The notes under the pieces were generated by a model. The model ran no database searches, was not told the DNA's origin, and saw nothing but the letters and a program-made list of their open reading frames with translations. A stretch of DNA of 64,000 nucleotides. Source: Paulownia fortunei (taxonomy: Eukaryota; Streptophyta; Magnoliopsida; Lamiales; Paulowniaceae). The stretch lies in contig CM033120.1 in NCBI GenBank assembly GCA_019321725.1, positions 1,054,001 to 1,118,000 on the forward strand. Direction: 5' to 3'. The translations under genes and the position numbers were made by a program. Shown here piece after piece: positions 12,839-24,054 of this stretch; positions within the stretch are counted from its first letter, which is position 1, and each line of letters starts with the position of its first letter.

Positions 12839-13017
12839 TATAAATAGAGCCCCTTGAATTGCAGATTTCCTTCATCCTTTTCCCTCACTCCTCTTCTAGC
12901 ATTCAAGTAATTTAAGAGAGTTCAAAATCAATTCTTTGGTTCGTTGAGCTAGAGAATTGACATGCAACTATCTCAAGGGTGGTCCTTGGGAGATGATTTC
13001 GTTAGCACAACTACGAG
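12839..13017 (+). promoter_or_regulatory. Candidate TATA box, leader and first exon
   Basis: TATAAATA at 12839 is followed by a CT-rich leader and an ATG at 12962. The 18 codons from there (MQLSQGWSLGDDFVSTTT) end at a GT donor-like site (ACGAG|GTAATT, 13017/13018). No convincing continuing exon was found before the next minus-strand gene. The matching place in R1 (near 6400-6440) keeps part of the upstream sequence but not the TATA box. It may be a remnant of a gene carried in the duplicated unit. Low certainty. Confidence 0.25.
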
Positions 13018-13590
13018 GTAATTTTTTCTTAAAGATAAAGAAGAGTCCAACTCTTTTATCGACCTAAATTCCTACTATTGTTCTGCTCAAGTTTCCAGCC
13101 ATTGTAAATTACAGCTTATTTTCCAATTATGATCCATGCCCATTTTTTACTATTCCATGTCTCAATGTCTTATTGAACGTTAAAAGAGCGGAAGAAAGTG
13201 CAGAGAGATGTAATGAGGAGCTGTGGTAGCTAGTAACAATGAGTCATCTAAAATGGGCAATTTTGCAAAGATTTTGGGACCTTTCTGACAAATATAATGA
13301 GCATATCTTTCTTAGTTTGACAGTTCACCTTGGATGGATATTTCTTGAGTTGTCACTTGTTCAACCATTCATTAAGAAAATTGTATTACTGTAAAGAATA
13401 TATCAACTTACTTGAACAAGATGGTTCGAGGGAAATATGAGTATTATTTTTCATTTAGTGATTGAGTGCTGCAGCATTCACATTGACCATGAGATAGTAG
13501 GTGCAACAACAATGTTTATTTGGGGAGGTTGTATATAAACCTCTTGTACTATTTATATACTATAAAGTCTCAGTTTTGAATGCTGGATCT
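13018..13590. other. Intergenic, 3' flank of small-gene copy 2
   Basis: From about 13330 this matches the 3' flanks of the other two small-gene copies, including 'ggtgcaacaacaatgtttattt' near 13500, which on the minus strand reads AATAAA and could serve as poly(A) signal for copy 2. No open frame is supported in 13018-13330. Confidence 0.5.
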
Positions 13591-13830
13591 TCACTTTCCA
13601 GTCTTACCATGGGAGCTTTCTACGCTTAGAGTAACAGAGGCGGTGGTCTCCAATGGGGTCAGGAGGCCCTTCAAAAGCCCCACACCCAATGTTACTCCAA
13701 CACTGTGAGACTCTTTAGAAGCATCGGTGTGCTTACCACCATGACCAGAATAGTCATCCTTGAACTTCTTGTCCTCCTCCACTACCTTATAGTAGTGTTC
13801 TTTCTGGCCACCACACGGATACGATTGCAT
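13591..13830 (-). CDS. Small HKEH/KDDY protein, copy 2 (79 aa)
   Basis: Intact minus-strand ORF with ATG at 13830. I do not recognise the family. The N-terminal half is charged and rich in His, Tyr, Lys and Asp (GGQKEHYYKVVEEDKKFKDD), followed by SGHGG. The C-terminal half is less polar (SKESHSVGVTLGVGLLKGLL then PLETTASVTL) and could form one amphipathic helix and strand. No signal peptide or clear membrane segment is present. Compared with copy 3 it lacks the QYYNGSGGYDEKKYEHSET segment and has a different last ten residues (VESSHGKTGK). A perfect TATAAATA lies ~59 bases upstream. Conservation with copy 3 across the whole reading frame, including in-frame length change, supports a real coding gene. 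Stress-type hydrophilic proteins have similar composition, but that is only an analogy. Confidence 0.65.
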   Translation of the reverse strand: MQSYPCGGQKEHYYKVVEEDKKFKDDYSGHGGKHTDASKESHSVGVTLGVGLLKGLLTPLETTASVTLSVESSHGKTGK

Positions 13831-13888
13831 TTTTCTTGAGGTTTTTTTTCGAGTTGGTTTGGTGTGCTTGGAGTTGAGGATTGCTAGC

Positions 13889-13896
13889 TATTTATA
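13889..13896 (-). promoter_or_regulatory. TATA box of small-gene copy 2
   Basis: Minus-strand TATAAATA within CTATAAATAG, 59-66 bases upstream of the ATG at 13830. The corresponding sites are TATAAGTA in copy 1 and AATAAATA in copy 3, so copy 2 has the best core promoter of the three. Confidence 0.6.
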
Positions 13897-14089
13897 GTTT
13901 CATCCCATGATTCCAATTTGATCAGGATGCATCGGATTCCCTTGGAAATGTTTAAAAGTTTATGAAATTCGATACCCACATGAGATTTCAACGTGAAGAA
14001 AAAATTCTCAACTTTTTTACCACTTATGGGGAATCTAACATGTTGGTCGATTGCATATTTTTAGTAGTATTGAGTAGACATGTGTTTTT

Positions 14090-15260
14090 TGTATTACTGA
14101 TGACTTTGACGTCCCTCAAAATTCTTTTGTTTAAAAGCATTTCCTTTAATATATATAAAGGTTTCAACTTTATTAGAATTCAAACTCCTCGAGATCAGAT
14201 TATTCAAGGCAGTTACCGAAACTCAAATATGGCAATCATAATAATTTATGTGATGGGTTCACTTGGAATCCGCTAAATTATTCTGAGACTTGGAGTATTG
14301 AGCTCCTTAAGAATCACATTGCAATGGGATGATAATGGGTTCAATTTTAATATGAACCCCTCTTGAGGCGGGTTTTGAAAATAAACAATCCCTGAAGACA
14401 AATATTGGGTTTTAGTATTTCGAACTCGTTCTACCCCATTTAAAATTATCTATTCTCTCTTTTTCAATCTCTACCACTACTTTTATATAAGTATGAATAC
14501 TTTTAAAAAGTTATAGAATTTTATATATGCCTATTATATCTCTAATTAATAATTATTAAATAGCCTAAAAGAATGGCATGATTGGGTTCTATCAGTTTTT
14601 AAGTAGTATAGTTTGAATATAATACCAATTTAATTTTTACTATAAACTCTTTCTCAAAAGCTAGCAGTTTAAATTGTTTCTGCCATAATTGTTTGAATAT
14701 TTTGAATTTTTAAATAAAATCAATTTCATTATAATTAGACTTCGAGATCTTTCTGATCGCATTCCATAGGTATATAGAGGACATTGTATAAGAGAAATAA
14801 GGTTAATAAAGTTGGTCATTTTGCACAGTTGTATTTTTATAATATTTTCACCATTTATCCTATACCTATTATAATTTAAGGTTGAAAAATGAGATAAATT
14901 TATAGTGGAAATGAACAAAAATGATAAGCTTAATTACAAGATCTTTGATGCTAAATAGACAAGGACTAATATAACATCCCCAAATTATTAAGATTTTATT
15001 AAAAGTCAAAATAAAAATGATTCAAGTACCCAAGTTATGTCATTTATCTCAATGTGATGCATAAGGCTTTGTGATACTCTAATTGGTAATGAGTTTTTTC
15101 ATAAATATTAAATTAGTATACATTGGACCGGCTCCATCAAATTTTTTATCTAGAATTTTTTATAATGATAGGTATACATTTTTTAACCGTGATTTGATTT
15201 TAAATATATATTTAACTTTTGCTATTACAATCAATTGATTAAAATAAATCCTATTAGTAT
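14090..15260. repeat. Segmental repeat unit R3
   Basis: More diverged copy of R1/R2. Matches include 'aagaatcacattgcaatggg' near 14308 and 'tcatttatctcaatgtgatgc' near 15039 (compare 4855). It lies upstream, in gene sense, of small-gene copy 2. No coding sequence. Confidence 0.7.
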
Positions 15261-17930
15261 AATAATATAAATAAAGAATTGATCATAATATTTTTTTAAA
15301 CTGAAATTTATAAGGTGCGGCATAAAATAAGATTTGTAAATATCCTATTAACTCTTTATTTGAAATTTAAAAGTGATATTTTTTGCTGGAACAAATTTAT
15401 TTGCTCTTTCTTTTCATGTTCTTCATTTTTCAAACTTTTTCGGACTTTTTATCCTAATAAGGCAATATGTCAAGAAAATAATAAAAATAAAGTAAATATT
15501 TCTCTTGTCCTCTCTACTCTTTGTCTTAAACTTTCACATTAAAAATTAATTTAGAAGTATCATCTCATTATTTAAAAAATATAGCTCTCATCTAGGTCTA
15601 TTTTAATTTTTAATTTTTTATTTGAATATAAGCAATTATATTTCTAATATATTTGTTATTATTCGATCTTAATTTTATATTATCATAATTACTGATTTTA
15701 TTAAATAGAAAGAATGTATTATGAAAAAATAATTATATTGATGATTGAATCTAAAACAGTATGTACAAGGTTTAAGGATATATTCATTATTATAAAAAAT
15801 GTTAAGATAAAGATTAATGGGAAAACTTAGATACCAAAATAAAAATGAGTATGAATAACAAAAAAAAAAAAAAAAATCGTGTACCAATTATTTTTTATTT
15901 AGCATCAAAGCTCCTAAAATTAAATTTTTTTATTTTTAATTTATACTATAAATTTGTCTTTCTTTTTTATGTAGATTTATAATAGAAATATATCAATTGT
16001 AGAGAAAATATCATAAATTTAATATATAGTTGTGCATAATACTCTACTTTAAATAACCATAATTTTCTCACACGATTTCTATGTATATGCTTATGAGATA
16101 TTGTTGGAAAGTTTTCAAAATTTAATTTAATATAAAATTATATTTAATTAAAAATTTAAAATATTCAAAGAGTTATGATAGAAAAAAGATAGTATTCTAG
16201 TTTTTGAAAAGAAAAAAAAAAATTGGATACAAAAGGACACTTGAAATTGTATTCAAATTATATTTATTAAAAATATTTAAAATTAGATTATATCCTCCTT
16301 TTTAATTATTTAATACTTATTTATAAGGATTATATTAGGTATTTTAAAAATTTTAAAAAAAAACTTTTTCTGCCATTCACATTTTTATAAATATATAATA
16401 TAGATAGATAGATAGATATCAAGAGCATCTTTCTTTAATGACTGAAATAGTGGGAAGAGAAGCGGCTGCAAGAAGATAGTCTGTAAAAAAAGAGCAAAGT
16501 TTAAATGGAGTCTTAAGTGTATTGCCAAATTTAAAATTACAAGGTCGCATTCGAGCAGTATCTTTGATTGTGACTGATCCTGCAAAACTTCACCTCTTTT
16601 ACAGTCTTTCCAGAGAGTAAAGAAGAGAATGGGTATCAATATTACTTACTGGGCCTTGGTAGGATTGTGGCTGGTCAAGTTTAAATCTTACTATTTAATT
16701 ACTGTACAAGTAAACGGTGATTCCACGATAATCAATACTAATCAATTTATTATCAATTCATTAATTTTTATCTAAGACTCAATTACATAATACTAGACTC
16801 AAATGCACTTATAAAAAAAGGAATTTTTAATTGATTAACTAAGTTGTAGAAAATAAAACCAAACTAAAAATTAAATTCAAAGAAAAAATATAAGAGTGAT
16901 TAAAGTTTGGTTGAGGTTTCATTCGTTACTACTAGACAATAAATTGTAAATTAATGTCAATATTATTCCTAAATTTTCATTAAAATTACCAACCTTAAAT
17001 AACTACAAGCTCTATTATCATAATCTTTCCTTAGTTGTTCGTTAAGTAGAAAAAAACTCTCCCTAACCATCAAAAAACCTAGAACAAGCTCTCTAGATTC
17101 AACTCAATTGATGTATTATAACAAAATGATTGGTTGATCTAAGTAATAACCACATAAATTCGGGTCTATTCAAGTTAGGTTATGTTTATTATTGCAATTA
17201 ACAAAAATATCCCATAATCATTAATTGCAATTTAGTACTCACAATTAGAAATTTAAGATAATTATGGATCTAAAATTTCAAATTTAATTATAGGTCATTC
17301 TCAAGACGCAATTGGTTATATACCCAAACAAAGCAGAAAACGCCCCTTAAGAAATTAAGCATGAAAAAACATAAACAACCTCAATTAAAAAGTTGGGTCA
17401 TAACATCAAATATTTAATTACATGAATCCACATCTAAAGCTTTGAAATTATCCTCAAATCAAAGAAAAATATAGCCTAACATAATTGAAAATAACAAAAT
17501 TAACAAACAAAAGATGTTAGGAGATCAAGGGAGTTGAAAAGGGGAAGAAGAAATCTTATTATGGTGAAGTTTTCTTTTTCAAACCTCTTAGTCTTCTCTT
17601 TTTCTAATGCCCAAGACCCAAAATATGTATTTAAGAATGAATGTGTGTGAATGTTTGAAATCTTAGGGTTTCGGGTCTCTTAATGATCAAGGAATATATA
17701 AAGGAATTAATATAAAATATGTAAAAATATGTTCTTATCATGCCTAATTAATCTTCGGAATTTTGTGGTTGAGATATTGCATGTATTCTTGCTCGGAAAA
17801 AGTTTATTAATGTTGATGATGCTTTGTTGCTCAGAAAACGTTTCTTGCTTCAGTCTTACAAGTTTAGAGGGTAGAGTTGTGATAATTGGAGCCTAAAGTT
17901 TTGAGAGACCTAACTTTCAACATTCATTAC
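15261..17930. other. AT-rich intergenic region
   Basis: Mostly AT-rich with long A or T runs (15848-15876, 16211) and a GATA-type microsatellite at 16400-16419. The stretch 16420-16640 is less AT-rich and has an 84-codon minus-strand open frame without recognisable motif. 16680-17560 has the look of old retroelement sequence but no diagnostic motif was found. No gene is supported. Confidence 0.45.
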
Positions 17931-18208
17931 ATCCTGTCCATTTCTGTGTTCACACCCCCACCTTTTTGTATCTAGACAACTTGTTATGAGTATTTCTCCA
18001 TAGCAACTTGGATGGATGTTCCTTGAGTTTGTCACATTGTAAACCATTCATATGAAAGTGTAATAGAGTAATGAATATATGCAAGTTATCTTCAAGAAGA
18101 TGGTGGAAGTAAATATAAGCATTATTTTTAGTTTAGTCATTGAGTGCTCCGACATTCACATATACTATGAAGTCTCAGTTTTGAATGCTGGATCTTCACT
18201 TTCCAGTC
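17931..18208. other. 3' flank of small-gene copy 3
   Basis: Matches the corresponding flanks near 9440-9700 and 13330-13590, including 'cactttccagtctta' just outside the reading frame. It marks the left limit of the duplicated unit for copy 3. Confidence 0.6.
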
Positions 18209-18505
18209 TTAGACTGGGAGCGAGCTTTCTTTGCTCAGAGTAACAGAGGCGGTGGTCTCCAATGGGGTCAGGAGGCCCTTCAAAAGCCCCACACCCAATG
18301 TTACTCCAACACTGTGAGACTCCTTAGAAGCATTGGTCTGCTTACCACCACGATGACCAGAATAGTCAGTTTCAGAATGTTCATACTTCTTCTCATCATA
18401 GCCTCCAGAGCCATTGTAGTACTGATAGTCATCCTTGAACTTGTAGTCCTCCTCCACTACCTTATGGTAGTGTTCTTTGTGGCCACCAAACGGAGACGTT
18501 TGCAT
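18209..18505 (-). CDS. Small HKEH/KDDY protein, copy 3 (98 aa)
   Basis: Longest intact member of the three-gene family, ATG at 18505, stop at 18209. Order of parts: MQTSPFGG; the charged block HKEHYHKVVEEDYKFKDDY (residues 9-27); a Tyr/Gly block QYYNGSGGYDEKKYEHSETD; SGHRGG; then the less polar SKESHSVGVTLGVGLLKGLL segment and PLETTASVTLSKESS. The first half is strongly hydrophilic; the second could pack as a short amphipathic helix. The C-terminal 30 residues are nearly identical to copy 2, showing either recent duplication or constraint. The TATA position is altered to AATAAATA and the leader is ~34 bases shorter than in copy 2, so expression may differ. Family and function not recognised. 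Confidence 0.65.
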   Translation of the reverse strand: MQTSPFGGHKEHYHKVVEEDYKFKDDYQYYNGSGGYDEKKYEHSETDYSGHRGGKQTNASKESHSVGVTLGVGLLKGLLTPLETTASVTLSKESSLPV

Positions 18506-18789
18506 TTTTCTTGGAGTTTAGGATTTCTAGCTATTTATTGTCTCATTCCACGATTCCAATTTGATCAGGATGCATCGGATTCCCATCTTGGCAATGTTCA
18601 AAAGTTTATGAAATTCAATACTCACATGTGATTTCGTCGTTGGAATTTATGTGGAAAATAAAAATCTCAAAACTTTTTTCCCACTAGTGGGGAATCGACA
18701 TGTTGGTCCATCATAGATTAAGACCACTTTTATTAAAATACTTTTTTGTATTACTACAATGTAGACTCGTTTTAGATTACAGATGGTGA

Positions 18790-19277
18790 AATTCTTTTAA
18801 CTGAAAGCACTTCTTTTATAGATATAAAGCTCTCAACTTTGTTAGAAATCAAACTCCTGGAAGAAGAGATTATTCTTGGAGTCCCTAGACTTATTCAGTT
18901 CGAATCCACTAAATTATTGTGAGATTTAGAGTGTTGGGTTTATTAAGAATCACATTGCAGAGGGATGATAATAATTCCGATTCTAACCTAGACCCCTTTT
19001 GAGGTGGTTTTTGAACAAATTCGAAGGCAAATCTCGGGTATTAGTATTTTGAACCCACCCATTCTTTTTAAAATTATCTATTATCTATTATTATTTTATT
19101 ACTATACGATTATGATTACTATGTTATACTACTATTATAAAAATATGAATAGCTCAAAAAGTTTCATGGAATTTTTTATATATCTACTATATCCATAATT
19201 AATAACTATTAAATAGCAAAAAAAGGGGGGCATATGGTTTTATCAATTTTTAAGTGGTATAATATGAATAATTTTTA
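18790..19277. repeat. Segmental repeat unit R4, truncated
   Basis: Fourth copy of the R flank ('gttagaaatcaaactcctgg' at 18841, 'aagaatcacattgcagaggg' at 18946). It ends abruptly at about 19277 where the inverted CERK1-like segment begins; the following ~1.5 kb present in R1-R3 is missing. The duplication junction therefore lies inside an R unit and postdates the array. Confidence 0.7.
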
Positions 19278-20152
19278 AACAAGATCAATCATAAGTCACT
19301 ATCCATTACCAGTAGAGCTGCTCTATAACCTCAAAATACATAAAAGAAAAATAGCTCTTGTTTAGTGATTCATATTACGATTCTCTTCAGGATCAGAAGG
19401 AAGAAACCTTGACATGGCTTATTTAGTCATGTTCAGGAGCCGTGAACAGTATCAGGTGAAGAGTATGTTAATGGTACCAATGCTATTTAGTTGTTCATGG
19501 AATGGGGAAAGGCGTAGGCTTTGATGTTGACGTACTGAGAAGTGAGAACTACAGAGAAGAAAAAAGAGAATGCGAGACAGAGAGAGAAGGAACGATGTAC
19601 TGAGAAGAAAAAAAAAAGAATGAGAGAGAGAGAGAGGGAGAGAAGGAACCTAGTAATCGCACCTCGAATTCGGAGGCAAATCACCAAGGGCATGGAATTG
19701 CATCACACAATCCAAAAGAAGCTCAAAGCTGTCTGAAATCTCAATAAACTAATCTACATTCAACTCTCTTGAATAATAAAGGTTAGAACTCTATATATAT
19801 AGACTCCAAGTTCTCCTATTTGACTAGGACTATCAGGAAAAAATAAGCTAATCATATGGAAACTCCACCCAAAATTCCTAATACTGCTCTAAACAATAAA
19901 AGGACTTAAAATGAAAGTACCTAATGATTAACTAAAGAAAAATTTGCAATTGATAGAACTCTGGAAATACCCTATACTGAAAGCATTTACAAGAAAACAG
20001 ATTAGAAAAGTCATAATGTATATGGCCCTAATGAGACTTGCATTTGCCCTATAATAGTTATCTTATATTTGTTCATCTTCAATCCTTTAATATCCACATA
20101 AAAAAGAGAACAAAAATAGTAAGGTTATTTATGTCATTACGTACTTACAAAA

Positions 20153-20307
20153 TACTCTCTCCGTCCAATTTTTAAGTATTTTTAGATGGAGTTGAAAAAG
20201 TGAGAATTTTGTGCATGTTTGAAAAAAAAAATCATTTTAGAAAATGGAGCTTTATTTTGGAACATCCAAAAAGGAAATAGGATTGATAAATTTGGGACGG
20301 CGGAGTA
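20153..20307 (+). repeat. Stowaway-type MITE (copy in duplication)
   Basis: ~155 bp with inverted ends TACTCTCTCCGTCC and GGGACGGCGGAGTA, including the TA target dinucleotide, the common form of plant Stowaway-like MITEs. The matching element in the receptor gene's intron 5 is at 45911-46067, so it was carried along in the segmental duplication. Confidence 0.75.
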
Positions 20308-20939
20308 ATATGTGTATGTATGTGTCTATATATATATATATATATCAGAATGAGGGGCTGCAGTACATAGAAACCGTTTTATGATCCTTCTCTTTTCTCC
20401 CTCTTGAAAACCCTACTTATTTGACATCATATCCAGAGGCATATAAAACATCATATCTTGATTTTCTCAGACTAGAACACAATAAAAAATACAAGGAATG
20501 ATAAGATTGTGTAGCCGGAATCCTGATTTTCCGCACTCGCCGCTGTTAGGGATGATGCGATCTTGCATAAATAATATCGACAACTGAAAAAAAAAAAAAG
20601 ATATGGTTCGATTCGCCTGATTTTTCTCTTTATTGGTGGTGCTGATGAAGTGATTGGAGATCTTTTGGGTAGTTTTTCTGTTTTTGAATGTTTTCCTGGA
20701 ATTCACTTCACAATTTTCAGATTAATAATTCGGAAGCCTGCTAGCGTGATTTTTTTGCTACCAACCAGTCTTCGGGTTTTGTTCTGATTACTTGAGATTT
20801 ACTTGTTAAAGCGTATTTGAGAGTTGGTTTTTGTTGCTCTGTTTGCAGCCCTTCAATCATATAGTTAGCACAGCATTCTGAGCGTTGTATATCTGTTTAG
20901 TGCTTTCTAAAGTTGGTTTCAGTAAACTGATTAAGAATG

Positions 20940-21580
20940 GAGACCAAACCTATTGCTCCTTGAGTCTAACGGTCTCAAATTACTACTCGAAATTTAATGG
21001 GACTAACTACATTCAGTGGTCCAAAGCTGTCAGAAAGATTTTAACTGGACAGGGAAAACTGAAGCATATTACTGAAGAACCCCCCTACTGGATCCAAACG
21101 AGATGAGTAGATACAAGAGGAAGCACAAATTGTGTTGTTCATGTGGAATTCCATGGAGCCCTATATTGCAGATGCTTGTGCACAGGTTCGGAAATATTGC
21201 AGGGCAGTGTACTATGGGACTAATATTCTTTCTCACATTTATGACTTGACTGTTGAGTATTCCTAGTTACAGCAAGAAGAAAAGAGTGCTATATAACTAA
21301 TAACTGCTTTCAAAAAGGTCTATGAGGAGTAGAAAGTTGTGATGCCAATCCCTAAGAATGTGCAAGAAATGCATAAACGACATCAAGAAATGGCCATTAT
21401 CAGAACTTTATTCGCGTTAAAATCTGAATATGATCCTATTAAGGCTCAAATATTGACTGCTGAGAACCTTCCCCTCTTATTGAAACTTTTTCCCATGTTT
21501 TAAGGGCATCCACCATAACCAGTTTATTATCAGATGCGGATCGTGTTGATAAATCAGTCCTAGTCGGGCAATTCACTTAA
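20940..21580 (+). mobile_element. Ty1/copia gag fragment (copy in duplication)
   Basis: Broken reading frame with N-terminal copia-gag features: [19 protein letters not shown] followed by [12 protein letters not shown] and a Pro pair, then degenerate family sequence with several stops down to about 21580. It is the copy of the antisense fragment in the receptor gene's intron 5. No LTR, protease or later pol was seen. Confidence 0.75.
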
Positions 21581-21621
21581 AAGAATAAAAGTAACAGCGG
21601 AGGAAGAATATAATGCAATAC

Positions 21622-22124
21622 CAGGTTGAGGTGATGAACATGGGTCAAAACCTTCAGCTCAGCAAGAAATTCTTTACTAGCTTGCATATCCATTTTCTTA
21701 ATTGCTGCTTTCTGCACAGAAAATTCGCAAGACATAAACTAAATATCATATGACAGAAAATTGATGTCAAACAATCCGCTGATGACTATACATGGAACAA
21801 GGGTAAATATTAAGGAACAAAAGAGTTGCATTTTTTGCAGAAAAAGTGAGACCTTCAAACCTAACCTTGCAATCATACTTTTCTTTTGCTGGGCAAATTG
21901 ACAACTTGAGAAACTACTTACCTCACCTCGGAGCTCGGCATAGTAGACACAACCAAATCCACCTTCACCAATCTTATTTGCAATGCTGAAGTCACTAGTC
22001 GCATTTGCAAGTTCTTCATATGAGAACTCAACAGATTTGTCAACAGTAATGCCTGTAAGAGCTGGGGACGTGCCATCCCGAGTACCAGCAGAATCCGGTG
22101 CTTTGACAGTAGAGTCTCCAGTAG
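21622..22124 (-). pseudogene. CERK1-like kinase exons 4-5, isolated copy
   Basis: Minus-strand exon 4 (21922-22124) and exon 5 (21622-21711) of the LysM receptor kinase, with splice sites intact. They encode the juxtamembrane stretch, the ATP-binding loop [11 protein letters not shown] and the segment with the AIKK lysine. No extracellular, transmembrane or catalytic-loop exons are nearby, so no functional kinase can be made. If transcribed from the plus strand it would be antisense to the intact gene's exons. Confidence 0.9.
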
Positions 22125-22616
22125 CTAAACAAGAAAAGACAGATAAATTAACCAGCTCGTGTGTACACACCCAAATTGGACAGATTTCACTAGCAAATAA
22201 CCAAAAAATATGTTAAAATGCTAGCAATTCCTATCGGCCAAACTGCAACGCAAATGGAGTGTTGTTTATTTTCGTGTAACAATGAAGAAATAAAATAATT
22301 TGTGAATATTATGTGTGGCCCAGCTGTATTGGCATCTAGTTCTAGAAAAGCAATCATTAAAGCCTATATACAAGGCACAGATGGACAGTTGGCAATAGTA
22401 AGAATCCGAGACGGAACTACTGAACCTCAGAACATAGCAGAGCAAAGCTTATTCTGCAATTAGTTAACACTAGCTTTATTTGGCTCATCATGAATGCTTA
22501 ATTCCCTCATAATGAATGCTTAATTTTCTACCTCCATGGCTTTTGTAGGTGATTCTCCCTTCTTCCATGGTAGTGAAGATTTATCAATCCACTAGAGATG
22601 GAATTCCTCAATCAAG

Positions 22617-24054
22617 CCGTGAACAGTATCAGGTTAAGGTTAAAAAAAATTAAAATATTTTATTAAATAATTTAAAAATTAAGTTAATTATTGAATATCG
22701 GCCAACACCATCGTAAATATTATGATATACATATATATAAAAATTATATTTTAAATTTATTTAAGCCTCAATAAAATCCATATATGGTCTATCATATACA
22801 ATAATTATAATTTATTTTGAAACTTGAAGTCCCAATACTCTCTAAAAATAGATGGTGTAGGTAAATAATGCAAATGTTATCATTATTTATTTTCAATTAT
22901 GCTGAAAAAGTGTTACACTTTAGAAAATAATACATGTATTCGCTTGAAAATATGTACAAAACAAAGGAGAGATTTCTTGTTCACCAAGGGTTATATTCCA
23001 TTTTTCATTCAATTGGGACCAAAACTCTGACCCTTAAACTAAAGTTTTTAAACAACATGAAAGAGTCCATAGTCTTGTTGAATGGATAATCATGAATGAA
23101 ATATTTGAAATTAGTGTTGGATATTCTAATTAAAAAATTATTAAAGTATTATCTACGTTATTAAGAATTTTTTTATAAAGGACATATAGTTCATTTGGTC
23201 AAATTATTTCTTGTTCTCCAAGGGCCTTTTTAACAAATCGACTTAATATAAACCTCAATAAATAGTGTAATTTTTAAATGGATCTGATGATGTGTTATTT
23301 TCATTTCATTTAAAAAAATTAGATGAAGAAAGGTTTGATGGTAAAATACCATTCCTCCTTATGATTCAAGGGCTACTAGTGATCGAAAAGCAACGCATTT
23401 AAATTTACTATAGAATGTTCGTCTCAAACTCAAACTGCCATATTAGTACTATTTGTTAGCTTGTTCGAATTAACATCTCTTGTAGTACATCCCAATTTTC
23501 GTGCTTATTTTATTTTATTTTTTTATAATTCAGATATTTTATTTTTATCGGACTAATTTTGAATATCCAAGATACTTGCCCCTATAAATCGCGATATATG
23601 ACTCAACTGACTCCCGGATTCCAATAAGACTGTACATTTTTGCGCACAAGCATTCATTCGCAGGTTCCTATTAGAATTCGAACTCTCACCCTACCTACCA
23701 TGAAAGCAAATTCAAGTTGATAGTTCCAACAATTAAGATGTGTCCGGGGCTTCGTACTTATTTTACATCAATTAGGTTCTAAATAAAGGGGATGTTCGAT
23801 AAAGCATTCACTATTGTAGTAATTCCAATTAACCCTCAAGTTAGAGGACACAAACCAAATTTTAATGTGTGGATTGAAACACAATCAAAATGTAATATTT
23901 AAGCTATTCTAACCATGAATAAAAATTGAATAACACACACGTTTTGTTGAAATTTGTTCAAAATGTAATATTTAACCTATTATAGTCATAAATAAATAAA
24001 TAATACCCTTATTTTATTGAAATTCATTGCTTGATCCTATACATTGTATTTATA
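22617..24054. other. AT-rich intergenic region with SINE-like patch
   Basis: Starts with the 19-bp filler (gccgtgaacagtatcaggt, 22616-22634) at the duplication junction, then AT-rich DNA. At about 23560-23740 the minus strand has a tRNA B-box-like GAGAGTTCGAATTCT, suggesting a decayed tRNA-derived SINE; no A box or tail was firmly identified. No gene. Confidence 0.4.

Larger units (their letters stand above)
19278..22616 (-). repeat. Inverted partial duplication of the CERK1-like gene
   Basis: About 3.3 kb that is the reverse complement of 43573-46943. The two copies give identical 143-residue and 79-residue open frames. Differences I could see: one C in a C-run (six here, seven at the other copy), an 18-base deletion near 21185, microsatellite lengths and a few single bases. 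It contains end of intron 3, exons 4 and 5 and most of intron 5 of the receptor gene, but neither LysM domain nor the rest of the kinase. The direction of copying is inferred: the complete gene at 38-48 kb is the source. An assembly artefact is possible but R4 truncation and the junction filler argue against it. Confidence 0.95.

Noticed and set aside
16385..16639. 84-codon minus-strand open frame in a less AT-rich patch
   Set aside because: Leucine- and isoleucine-rich by composition, ends in a GATA microsatellite, no recognisable domain.
18185..18631. 148-codon plus-strand open frame over small-gene copy 3
   Set aside because: It is the shadow of the minus-strand gene, whose copies keep sequence similarity in the minus frame; the plus frame starts and ends in non-coding flank.
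20467..20706. 79-codon open frame, identical at 45502-45741
   Set aside because: Identity comes from the segmental duplication; it lies in intron 5 sequence and has no motif or codon bias of a gene.
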